From contig JAZNZJ010000056.1 in the NCBI GenBank assembly GCA_045594885.1, positions 1-12,772 on the forward strand: a stretch of 12,772 nucleotides of DNA, written 5' to 3'. The notes under the pieces were generated by a model, which did not search any database, was not told where the DNA came from, and worked only from the letters and a program-made list of their open reading frames with translations. Numbering within the stretch: the first letter of the stretch is position 1; the number at the start of each line of letters is the position of its first letter. Made by a program: the position numbers and the translations under genes. Origin of the DNA: Fimenecus sp045594885. GTDB taxonomy: Bacteria; Bacillota; Clostridia; Oscillospirales; Acutalibacteraceae. Positions 5,838-12,671 of the stretch are shown in pieces.

Positions 5838-7124
5838 ATGGAAGATAAAAATCGCGAAATAGTTTGTGAACAAATTATAGAAACTGTAAAAATTTTAGAG
5901 AATCCGCCTTCGCCATGGGTTGGTTTAGCAGATTTAGGGAACACCTTGAGAGGTCAGGGTATATCATGTCGAGAATATGGATATCAAAAATTAAAAACAT
6001 TTTTGGAGTCGTTTGATGAATTGTTAGAGTTCAAAACGACGGATGATGAAGATAAGCCACCTGTATATTATGTACGTCTAAAAGAAAAATATCGAACCCC
6101 GACAGATTGTGAATCGAAAATTGCGCCAGAATATACATTTAAACGTGAATGCAAAGAATATACTGCTGATATGCGTTTTTCGGATTGGGCCTTTATACAT
6201 AGTGATAAATATGAGGCTCTTGTTAAAATGGCGTTAGAAGAGGAGTGGGGCAAAATTGACAGAGTTAAATTTAGTGTTGAGGAAAATAGAGAAATTCACT
6301 ATTCAAGGTATCCAAAACTAGAAAACTACATAACCAACACAGCGAGACGTTTAGCACATGAAAAAAAGATATTATATGCTACAAACTCTTCAGATGGTGC
6401 AAAATATGCTGCCTTTAATACTGGATTAGTTGATAAATCATATGATTGGATTTATGCTCTTTTTAAGGAAAATACTCGTTTACCTGATAAGGCTCCGTGG
6501 TATTTAGTGGATTTTGTAATTGTTGGGCAAAACGCAGGAAAAACTCTCAATTCTATTTTTCAGGAGTTGCCTCAACGAGCTAATTACTTTGACAGTATAA
6601 ACAGTGTGTTGTTTGATGCAACAAAGCGAATAGAATGTGATTATGAGCATATTCTTATTGAGCATGCAGAGCGTTTGCCACCTGATTTTATTATAAATCA
6701 TTGCCCTGAAATTGTATGCATAGATGGTGTGAGTGTTGAAGATGTTTATGATGAAAAATTTAGCGATGAATCTCGTAAAGAATATTATGAGAAATTTTCA
6801 AACCTACTTCAAGAATCCCCTTTGTTATATAATCGTATGAAAAAAAGCTTTGAAGACGCATTGGCAATGGCGATTAAAAGAGTGGAGTGGAACTATAAAA
6901 CAGCTGTGCCTATGTATTATCCAACCAAAAACATTGGTGCGTTGCTTTTGCCACTTATGTTAGTAACACCGGACCGTGTTGATGTTGCTTTAGTTGTGAC
7001 CAAAGAACCATCTGGTGCTTATCAAGGTCAAACCATATTAACTTTAGGTATGGCATATGAAAATAGCAGACTTGTCTCTAAGCCGGATAGTGATTGGTTA
7101 ATTGACCCTACCGTTTATAGATAA
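5838..7124 (+). CDS. LOTUS (OST-HTH) plus DUF3825 protein
   Basis: A 428-residue soluble protein. Residues about 5-82 resemble a LOTUS/OST-HTH domain (PSPWVGLADLGNTL, then REYGYQKLKTFLE), a fold that binds RNA, often G-rich RNA. Residues about 113-422 match the DUF3825 pattern: FSDWAFI (114-120), RLAHEKKILY (171-180), AAFNTGLV (191-198), WYLVDFVIVG (221-230), RANYFD (247-252), HILIEHAERLP (271-281), LLLPLMLVTPD (369-379) and a C-terminal block around TILTLGMAYENSRLVSKPDSDWL. DUF3825 has no settled function; its company with RNA-binding domains points to RNA sensing or processing. I prefer ATG 5838, with AAAGGAGA at 5823-5830, over ATG 5814. It is the last gene of the island operon and is followed by a strong terminator. 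Confidence 0.75.
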   Translation: MEDKNREIVCEQIIETVKILENPPSPWVGLADLGNTLRGQGISCREYGYQKLKTFLESFDELLEFKTTDDEDKPPVYYVRLKEKYRTPTDCESKIAPEYTFKRECKEYTADMRFSDWAFIHSDKYEALVKMALEEEWGKIDRVKFSVEENREIHYSRYPKLENYITNTARRLAHEKKILYATNSSDGAKYAAFNTGLVDKSYDWIYALFKENTRLPDKAPWYLVDFVIVGQNAGKTLNSIFQELPQRANYFDSINSVLFDATKRIECDYEHILIEHAERLPPDFIINHCPEIVCIDGVSVEDVYDEKFSDESRKEYYEKFSNLLQESPLLYNRMKKSFEDALAMAIKRVEWNYKTAVPMYYPTKNIGALLLPLMLVTPDRVDVALVVTKEPSGAYQGQTILTLGMAYENSRLVSKPDSDWLIDPTVYR

Positions 7125-7132
7125 TACAATTA

Positions 7133-7164
7133 AAATAGCGGAGTGAAAAATCACTCCGCTATTT
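7133..7164. terminator. Bidirectional intrinsic terminator
   Basis: A perfect 14-base stem (7133-7146 with 7151-7164) and an AAAA loop. The A-rich start and T-rich end allow it to work in both directions, closing the LOTUS-DUF3825 gene (plus) and the phosphate transport genes (minus). Confidence 0.9.
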
Positions 7165-7181
7165 GTTATGCTTTTATTAAA

Positions 7182-7802
7182 TTATGTGTTTTTCATAATG
7201 ACTGCACCAACACATTCGCCTACGTGCTCACAAGCATCGGCACACGATTCGAAGCAATCATATATTTTACTGAATGACAAAACCTTAAGAACATCGGTCT
7301 GGTCCTTTGTAAGCTCACGAATTGATTTGAGATAAAGACCGTCACATTCTTCTTCGACATCGTTAAGAGCAACGATTAAAGAATGAATTTTTTTAGAACG
7401 CTTGAAGTTTTCAAACTCGCACATAAGTTCACAAAGAGTTTCGCAGGATTTTACAATTTTCTTTGCAAATTCAATAACAGAAGGGTCAACTGATTGAATG
7501 TTATAGATATAGAATTTTTGCAAAATTTCTTCAATCTTGTCAGTTACTTGGTCAAGATTATGACTTAACATATCTAAATCTTCACGGTCAACCGGTGTTA
7601 CAAAAGCCTTTGCAAGAGCCTCATTCATTTGGTGCTTCTTTTTATCAGCATTATGTTCGATTTCATGCATATTTTTAAGCATTGTCTCAATATTTTCAGG
7701 GTTGTAGTTTTCAAGACATTCTACAAGATATAATGCTGCTTTTTTTGAGAGTTCAGTAGTTGCTACAAAGTTTTCAAAATAAAATTTATCGCCTTTAGCC
7801 AT
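7182..7802 (-). CDS. PhoU-like (DUF47) accessory protein of the PiT phosphate transporter
   Basis: A 206-residue, all-helical, charged protein. It opens FYFENFVATTELSKKAALYL and continues with NMHEIEHNADKKKHQM, the acidic and His-containing helix seen in DUF47/PhoU-like proteins; TPVDREDLDMLSHNLD and DEIEE-type helices follow. It ends ADACEHVGECV, again typical. Such proteins regulate or assist the adjacent low-affinity phosphate transporter at the inner face of the membrane. The ATG at 7802 follows AAGGA (about 7811-7815). A longer frame reaching 7895 overlaps the transporter and is rejected. It lies 17 bases after the transporter, in one operon. Confidence 0.9.
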   Translation of the reverse strand: MAKGDKFYFENFVATTELSKKAALYLVECLENYNPENIETMLKNMHEIEHNADKKKHQMNEALAKAFVTPVDREDLDMLSHNLDQVTDKIEEILQKFYIYNIQSVDPSVIEFAKKIVKSCETLCELMCEFENFKRSKKIHSLIVALNDVEEECDGLYLKSIRELTKDQTDVLKVLSFSKIYDCFESCADACEHVGECVGAVIMKNT

Positions 7803-7819
7803 TATAAAAATCCTTTCTA

Positions 7820-8881
7820 TCAGGTGAATATAAACATAAACAGTTTTGTCATTAAAAAGCCCACAAGTCCGCAACCGGGGAAGGTGAGTACCCAAGTGAG
7901 CACCATTTCTTTAACAACACCAAAGTTGATAGCCGAAACTCGTTTTACCGCACCAACACCCATAATAGAGGTGGTTTTTGCGTGAGTTGTTGATACAGGA
8001 AGACTGAATACAGAACAAATCAAAAGAGAGAGTGCTGCTGCAATATCCGCTGAAAAGCCCTGATATTTTTCAAGCTTAACCATATCCATACCAACGGATT
8101 TAATAATCTTTTTACCGCCCATTGCCGTGCCCGCTGCCATAATTACTGAGCAGACAATCATAAGCCAGAGGTAATCACCCGCAATATTAATGTCGGATGG
8201 TAAGCCTTGTCCCTTTGACATATATACGCAAAGAAGAACAACACCCATAAATTTCTGTCCGTCCTGTGCACCGTGCATAAATGCCATTGAAGCAGCACCT
8301 ACAATCTGTGCACCTCTGAAAAAAGGTTCGGTTTTTGGTCTGTTAGCTTTATAAAATAGCATTGTAACAAGCTTACACACTATCCAACCAAGCCCGAAAC
8401 CGAGTACAACGGAAATGCCTATACCATAAATAACTTTAATCCATTCACTACCATTAACACCCGACAAACTGCCGTGAAGTGCAATTGCACTGCCGGTAAG
8501 ACCTGCAATCAATGCGTGACTTTCGCTTGTGGGAATACCAAATACCCAAGCAAGTGTGGCCCAAAGAACAATGGCAAATAAAGCCGCACTCAATGCAATA
8601 ATTGCTTTGTCCGGGTCCGAGCCAAAATCCACCATTTTTGTGATAGTTTCTGCAACGGTTGCATTAACGAGTGTCATTATAAAAACACCGAGAAAGTTAA
8701 ATATTGCTGCCATTAGTATTGCCGCTCTTGGTGGCATACATCTTGTTACAACGCAGGTTGCAATGGCGTTCGGTGCATCTGTCCAACCATTTACTAATAT
8801 AACACCGAGTGTCAATGCTACTGCAATAAACAACAACGGATTCGCTGTCATTTGATTCCAAAATTCTAATATTGAGTCCAT
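7820..8881 (-). CDS. pit: PiT-family inorganic phosphate transporter
   Basis: A 353-residue integral membrane protein with about ten hydrophobic segments. PiT signatures are present in both repeats: NGWTDAPNAIATCVVTR (31-47) near the N-terminus and LPVSTTHAKTTSI in the second half. GIPTSESHAL (115-124) and the central HGAQDGQKFMG (203-213) are also characteristic. It should carry phosphate, probably as a metal-phosphate complex with protons or sodium. The length is typical for the short bacterial members. ATG 8881 follows AAAGGAG (8887-8893). It is the first gene of a two-gene operon with the DUF47 protein, driven by the promoter at 8930-8958. Confidence 0.94.
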   Translation of the reverse strand: MDSILEFWNQMTANPLLFIAVALTLGVILVNGWTDAPNAIATCVVTRCMPPRAAILMAAIFNFLGVFIMTLVNATVAETITKMVDFGSDPDKAIIALSAALFAIVLWATLAWVFGIPTSESHALIAGLTGSAIALHGSLSGVNGSEWIKVIYGIGISVVLGFGLGWIVCKLVTMLFYKANRPKTEPFFRGAQIVGAASMAFMHGAQDGQKFMGVVLLCVYMSKGQGLPSDINIAGDYLWLMIVCSVIMAAGTAMGGKKIIKSVGMDMVKLEKYQGFSADIAAALSLLICSVFSLPVSTTHAKTTSIMGVGAVKRVSAINFGVVKEMVLTWVLTFPGCGLVGFLMTKLFMFIFT

Positions 8882-8929
8882 AAATTCTCCTTTAGAATGC
8901 TTATTTCGACAACAAATGGAGTCATTTAT

Positions 8930-8958
8930 ATTGTATTTGATAACATTAAAAGTGTCAA
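8930..8958 (-). promoter_or_regulatory. Promoter of the phosphate transporter operon
   Basis: On the minus strand a perfect TTGACA (8953-8958) and TACAAT (8930-8935) are separated by 17 bases. The leader to the start codon is about 40 bases. No Pho-box-like repeat is obvious next to it. Confidence 0.75.
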
Positions 8959-9138
8959 GTCTATTTTAAACCTAACTTAACACCAAGTCATTAAAAATGT
9001 GGTTATTAATTTTATTATTTATAGCATAGAGTAAATGTCTTTTTTTCAAGAACAATAGTATAATAAAAAGCAAAAAATCAATTTTTGTAAGGCAATAAAA
9101 AAATTTTTAAAAATTTTAAAAAAAGTTTTAAAAAAGTG

Positions 9139-9167
9139 TTGACAAGTGAGATTAAATGTGGTAAATT
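9139..9167 (+). promoter_or_regulatory. Promoter of the tRNA cluster with an AT-rich upstream element
   Basis: TTGACA (9139-9144) and TAAATT (9162-9167) are 17 bases apart, about 32 bases before the first tRNA. The stretch from about 9095 to 9135 is alternating A and T runs, as in UP elements of strong stable-RNA promoters. Confidence 0.75.
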
Positions 9168-9199
9168 ATACGAGCCGCTGAAAACAGCAGCAAAAATGT

Positions 9200-9275
9200 G
9201 GGAGCATAGCTCAGCTGGGAGAGCATCTGCCTTACAAGCAGAGGGTCACAGGTTCGAGCCCTGTTGTTCCCACCA
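9200..9275 (+). tRNA. tRNA-Val (anticodon TAC)
   Basis: A full cloverleaf of 76 bases. The acceptor GGGAGCA pairs with TGTTCCC, the anticodon stem TCTGC/GCAGA holds the loop CTTACAA, and the T arm carries GGTTCGAGCC. CCA is encoded (9273-9275). First gene of the cluster. Confidence 0.95.
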
Positions 9276-9278
9276 AAT

Positions 9279-9355
9279 GGCCCGGTAGTTCAGTTGGTTA
9301 GAACGCTAGCCTGTCACGCTAGAGGTCGACGGTTCGAGCCCGTTCCGGGTCGCCA
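9279..9355 (+). tRNA. tRNA-Asp (anticodon GTC)
   Basis: 77 bases. The acceptor GGCCCGG pairs with CCGGGTC (one G-U), the anticodon stem CTAGC/GCTAG holds the loop CTGTCAC, and the discriminator G is followed by encoded CCA. It starts three bases after the valine tRNA. Confidence 0.95.
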
Positions 9356-9361
9356 TTTTTT

Positions 9362-9437
<76 letters not shown>

Positions 9438-9443
9438 TTGTAT

Positions 9444-9519
9444 GCGGATGTAGCTCATCTGGTAGAGCGCCACCTTGCCAAGGTGGAGGTAGCGAGTTCG
9501 AGCCTCGTCATCCGCTCCA
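9444..9519 (+). tRNA. tRNA-Gly (anticodon GCC)
   Basis: 76 bases. The acceptor GCGGATG pairs with CATCCGC, the anticodon stem CCACC/GGTGG holds the loop TTGCCAA, and the discriminator T is followed by encoded CCA. Confidence 0.95.
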
Positions 9520-9527
9520 TAAAAAAC

Positions 9528-9568
9528 AGGACACAGAATTCTCCCAGTTTCTTGTGTCCTATTTTTTT
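9528..9568 (+). terminator. Terminator-like hairpin inside the tRNA cluster
   Basis: AGGACACA (9528-9535) pairs with TGTGTCCT (9553-9560) and is followed by A and seven T residues. It stands between tRNA-Gly and tRNA-Cys, with tRNA-Cys starting only 15 bases later and no promoter in between. It may therefore lower expression of the last tRNA, or act mainly as a processing signal. Confidence 0.65.
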
Positions 9569-9583
9569 CAAAAAAGTAAATAC

Positions 9584-9658
9584 GGCGACATAGCCAAGTG
9601 GTAAGGCGTGGGTCTGCAAAACCCTGATTCATCGGTTCAAATCCGATTGTCGCCTCCA
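9584..9658 (+). tRNA. tRNA-Cys (anticodon GCA)
   Basis: 75 bases. The acceptor GGCGACA pairs with TGTCGCC, the anticodon loop CTGCAAA sits on a GGGT/ACCC stem, and the T arm is TCGG/CCGA around TTCAAAT. The discriminator T and CCA are encoded. Last gene of the cluster, after the internal terminator-like hairpin. Confidence 0.95.
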
Positions 9659-9679
9659 GGTGAGGTCTTAGTTTAGACC

Positions 9680-9722
9680 AAAAGCAGAAACCCCTTGAAT
9701 ATCAAGGGGTTTCAGCTTTTTT
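9680..9722 (+). terminator. Terminator of the tRNA cluster
   Basis: A strong stem GAAACCCCTTGA (9687-9698) with its complement at 9702-9713 and a 3-base loop, extended by AAAAGC/GCTTTT across one A-A mismatch and ending in a run of T residues. Confidence 0.88.
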
Positions 9723-9828
9723 ATGGTGAATTTTCTGACCTATTGCTGACAGAACCAAAATCGCCTATTTTTAAGACCACTCGGATTTGAACCAGTGAAA
9801 TCACTAAAAAATGAATAATTTTATACAT

Positions 9829-9877
9829 AAGACCTAATTTTAAGGAAGATTAACTTCTGAAAAAATAGGTCTTTTTT
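9829..9877 (+). terminator. Terminator-like hairpin in the gap after the tRNA cluster
   Basis: AAGACCTA (9829-9836) pairs with TAGGTCTT (9866-9873) and runs into a T tract ending at 9877. The 29-base loop contains a second, imperfect stem. No gene ends just before it, so it may back up the tRNA terminator or belong to a lost gene. Confidence 0.5.
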
Positions 9878-10119
9878 ATTACCTAAAATCTCTGCTATTA
9901 TATAAATCTGTACATACATAATAGTTATAAGAAAATACTTGATTTTCGTAATATAACTTTTATAGTAATGATCAAGGACAGATACGAAATTACAAAATTA
10001 TTCAGTGTTTAAATCTTTTAAGTGTCGGATATAGTAAGTAAAACTTTGTATTGGTTTTTGATATTAAATCGTTTTGATTTAGTCAAAGAATAAGATAAAT
10101 TATAAAATATGTAAACCCA

Positions 10120-10148
10120 TTGATTTTATGAGAAGAAAATAGTATACT
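10120..10148 (+). promoter_or_regulatory. Candidate promoter of the cysteine hydrolase operon
   Basis: TTGATT (10120-10125) and TATACT (10143-10148) are separated by 17 bases. It would give an AT-rich leader of about 150 bases before the first gene. A lone TACAAT at 10274-10279 without a -35 is a weaker alternative nearer the gene. Confidence 0.5.
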
Positions 10149-10309
10149 AAATATTGAGAGATAATAATTTAGGTTATTAAAAAATAAATATTTAAAAGAG
10201 CGAATGTAAATTTCAAATAGATTTATATTAGGTTTATATTTTATGAAATTAGAAAATATATGTGATGTAAGAATACAATATTAATGATTTTATTAGTTAA
10301 ACAAATGAG

Positions 10310-10834
10310 GTGATAATTACGAAAAGTATGTTATTAATAGTTGATTTGCAACTTGGCTTTATTACACCTAAAACAAAAAAGGTTATTAGTGTAATTGAAA
10401 GTGCCAAAAATAGTCTTGATTATGATGTTTGTGTTTATAGCAGATTTTATAACAGTAAAGAAACGAGTTTTTCTCGTATTCTTAATTGGAAGAGATTTCA
10501 ATCTATTGAAGAACAAGAAATAGTTTTGCCAATAGATAAGAAAGACTTTGTTGTCTCTAAAGATACTTATTCTGCTGTTACAAGAGAACTCAAGTATATT
10601 ATAGATACTCATCAAATTGAACGTGCGTACATTTGTGGTATTGATACTGATTCGTGTGTTTTGGCAACTGCCTTTGAACTGTTTGATAACGGGGTTGAGC
10701 CAGTAATAATAATTGACGGATGTGCATCGACTGGCGGTGATGAGGTTCACTGCGCAGCAGAAATGATTATGAAGAGATCGTTTGGTAAAGAAAACGTCAA
10801 TCCTTTGACGTGCTATATAGGAGGAAATATATGA
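10310..10834 (+). CDS. Cysteine hydrolase, isochorismatase-like family (first of two)
   Basis: A 174-residue protein counted from the GTG at 10310. The catalytic triad of the family is visible: Asp12 in LIVDLQLGF, Lys84 in VVSKDTYSA and Cys116 in GIDTDSCVLATA. The middle (SRFYNSKETSF.RILNW) resembles a small, uncharacterised bacterial branch and lacks the Asp-x-His metal site of nicotinamidases, so the substrate cannot be named. The start is unclear. GAGGTGAT (10307-10314) is an excellent ribosome site but sits over the GTG and too far from ATG 10328. An ATT (10316) or ACG (10319) start would be best spaced. The next hydrolase overlaps it by four bases (ATGA). Confidence 0.85.
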   Translation: MIITKSMLLIVDLQLGFITPKTKKVISVIESAKNSLDYDVCVYSRFYNSKETSFSRILNWKRFQSIEEQEIVLPIDKKDFVVSKDTYSAVTRELKYIIDTHQIERAYICGIDTDSCVLATAFELFDNGVEPVIIIDGCASTGGDEVHCAAEMIMKRSFGKENVNPLTCYIGGNI

Positions 10835-11388
10835 AAACCGCACTTCTTATCATTGATATGTTGAATGAGTATTTAGATCCGAACGGGAAGATATACTGTG
10901 AAGCGGGTCGTGAAATTATCAACAACATTGCTACACTTAAGGATCATTTTAGAAAGTCTAACAATCCAGTTGTTTATGTAAATACAAGTCATATTAATGG
11001 TGGTGATCCCGAAACTTCCAAATGGGGGCTTCATGCTATGCGTGGCACATGGGGAAGTGAGGTAATACCAGAATTGCAACCGGATGAGACAGACTGTGTT
11101 GTTTTAAAAAGAACCTATGACGGTTTTTACAACACAGAACTTGAAATGACTCTCCGAAGTTTGGACGTTGACACGGTAGTGGTTTGCGGCATACACACAC
11201 ATGTATGCGTGCTTTGCACTTCACTTGGAGCTTTTTATCGCGGATTCAATGTTATTGCATTGGAAGATTGCATGACAACTGGCTACGAGCCTAATCATGA
11301 ATCTAGATTGAGATTTTATAATTCCCATATTGGAAAACTGACAAACTTAAACGATTATCTTAATGAGAGCCAGGATGTAGATGAGTAA
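10831..11388 (+). CDS. Cysteine hydrolase, isochorismatase/nicotinamidase-like family (second)
   Basis: A 185-residue protein with its own strong ribosome site (AGGAGG) before ATG 10831. The triad is Asp9 in LLIIDMLNEY, Lys93 in VLKRTYDGFYNT and Cys126 in GIHTHVCVLCTS. The segment WGLHAMRGTWGSEVIPEL (65-82) closely follows the nicotinamidase/amidase pattern. His54 and His68 sit where metal ligands occur, but the usual Asp two places before the first His is Thr52. Candidate reactions are hydrolysis of a carboxamide such as nicotinamide or of a related small molecule; this is not decided. It overlaps both neighbours, so the three genes are made as a unit. It is clearly a different branch from the first hydrolase, not a recent duplicate. 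Confidence 0.87.
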   Translation: MKTALLIIDMLNEYLDPNGKIYCEAGREIINNIATLKDHFRKSNNPVVYVNTSHINGGDPETSKWGLHAMRGTWGSEVIPELQPDETDCVVLKRTYDGFYNTELEMTLRSLDVDTVVVCGIHTHVCVLCTSLGAFYRGFNVIALEDCMTTGYEPNHESRLRFYNSHIGKLTNLNDYLNESQDVDE

Positions 11389-12601
11389 TAAGAGAAAAAC
11401 AGATAAATCAAAATCTACGGAATCACCAATTGAAGAGTCTAAATCTGTTTTACAACTTTTCCCTGTAAGGATTATTCCAGTAGATATTGGCTATAAGATT
11501 GATGAGAAGAAGCAAATGGTCATTTGCGAAGCGATGTCCGCCAAAGGAATGAATACTCAGCAAGGAGTTCGTCTTTTTGGTGAGGATGCAATATTAAGAA
11601 TAGAGTGTTCCGACAGACTACATTTTTATCTTTTTGCTGACGGGGTGGGTGTTTTCTCTTATCAAGATGATTGTGTGGAGTTTATGGGGCCAGAGGTTTT
11701 AGATGCAGAAAGTGTCTTAACAGAAAGAAGAAACGCCCATAAAGGGATACTTGGTCATACTCATCCTATTTCTCAACAACTAGATGAGATTGTTGATTTA
11801 ATGAGAAATCTGATGAAACGAAAGAAACGAAGAAAAACCTCATATGCTGAATGGGAGAGCGGAGGACTTTCCTATGTCATGAGTTTCTATCTTTTGAATT
11901 CGGAACGCAATATAATCGATAATCCCAAAGTTCAAGAATGGCTTGGAAACCTTCTCTTTACTGACAGGCATACATATTTTGGCGCAGTTAGCGACTATTT
12001 TGAGCAAGAAAAAACTGAGCAAATTCTTAAAAATGTAGATGTATTAAATAATATCCATGTATGTCATTCGTGGGCGACTATGGTTGCGCTGGGCGAACTT
12101 CCTCCGAAACACAGGGCATATTACATAGAGTTGGAAGTAGTGTTGCAACACATTTGGATGTATGCATATATCACCGAGCAAAATATTGATATGTTTTTGG
12201 CTGCATCAGATAAGAAGATTTCATCGCAACAGCTTACAGATTTTTATGATACGCTAATAGATATGACATTAATCGTAAAAAAATATGATACGATCATTAG
12301 CAGTACAGTGCATGAACGAGAACTGCGAATATTTGAAGCGTTAAAGGAAAGTAGTAAACTGGAGGTGCTTAAAAAGGGTATTGATGATAAAAGCCAAATA
12401 TTGGAAAGCAAGCTTTCCTGGGCTGTGGATCAAAAACGACTAAAGAGCGATCGTAATACTGAGTTGTTTATTACGGTTTTGACTATACTAGAAGTTTTGA
12501 GTGGCTTTGGATTGGGGTTGACTGATTTTACGAAACCATATGTGTGGATATCAGTATCTATTTTCTTACTTGCATTTATATTTTATCGAACAAGAGATTG
12601 A
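11381..12601 (+). CDS. Membrane-anchored protein of unknown function in the hydrolase operon
   Basis: A 406-residue protein starting at ATG 11381, overlapping the second hydrolase by 8 bases. Residues 1-22 are polar and probably disordered. Residues about 25-105 look like a beta-rich domain (HFYLFADGVGVFSYQDD). Residues about 130-310 are helical with Trp- and His-containing stretches, and 310-358 are charged and coiled-coil-like. The C-terminus has two membrane segments (about 362-380 and 387-402) and ends RTRD. The layout, and the motif FADGVGVF before a helical part ending in membrane helices, recalls the RMD1/DUF155 family, but the likeness is weak and I do not claim membership. It could anchor the hydrolases at the membrane or be the effector of a small accessory system. 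Confidence 0.8.
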   Translation: MSNKRKTDKSKSTESPIEESKSVLQLFPVRIIPVDIGYKIDEKKQMVICEAMSAKGMNTQQGVRLFGEDAILRIECSDRLHFYLFADGVGVFSYQDDCVEFMGPEVLDAESVLTERRNAHKGILGHTHPISQQLDEIVDLMRNLMKRKKRRKTSYAEWESGGLSYVMSFYLLNSERNIIDNPKVQEWLGNLLFTDRHTYFGAVSDYFEQEKTEQILKNVDVLNNIHVCHSWATMVALGELPPKHRAYYIELEVVLQHIWMYAYITEQNIDMFLAASDKKISSQQLTDFYDTLIDMTLIVKKYDTIISSTVHERELRIFEALKESSKLEVLKKGIDDKSQILESKLSWAVDQKRLKSDRNTELFITVLTILEVLSGFGLGLTDFTKPYVWISVSIFLLAFIFYRTRD

Positions 12602-12633
12602 ATTTTAGGCGGTTCTAAAATGAGACATACTCC

Positions 12634-12669
12634 AAAAAAATCGACAAGTTTCGACTTGTCGATTTTTTT
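12634..12669. terminator. Terminator of the cysteine hydrolase operon
   Basis: A perfect 15-base stem, AAAAAAATCGACAAG (12634-12648) with its complement at 12655-12669, and a 6-base loop. The A run on one side and the T run on the other let it act in both directions. It lies 33 bases after the last gene. Confidence 0.9.
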
Positions 12670-12671
12670 AT

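Larger units (their letters stand above)
9723..10309. other. AT-rich region without a recognisable gene
   Basis: About 590 bases with no supported coding frame. It holds a 13-base inverted copy of part of the tRNA-Cys T arm (9781-9793), a terminator-like hairpin (9829-9877) and a candidate promoter (10120-10148). The rest is very AT-rich, and I see no further structure. It marks the boundary between the housekeeping tRNA cluster and the hydrolase operon. Confidence 0.6.

Noticed and set aside
7803..7895. N-terminal extension of the DUF47 protein reaching into the transporter gene
   Set aside because: The extension overlaps the transporter end and is not family-like; ATG 7802 has a ribosome site and the expected N-terminus.
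9648..9770. Integration site formed by a direct repeat of the tRNA-Cys 3' end
   Set aside because: Only a 6-base TCGCCT match recurs downstream in direct orientation, and there is no integrase in the window.
10334..10843. Minus-strand reading frame of 169 codons opposite the first hydrolase
   Set aside because: It is antisense to a gene with an intact catalytic triad and has no recognisable features of its own.
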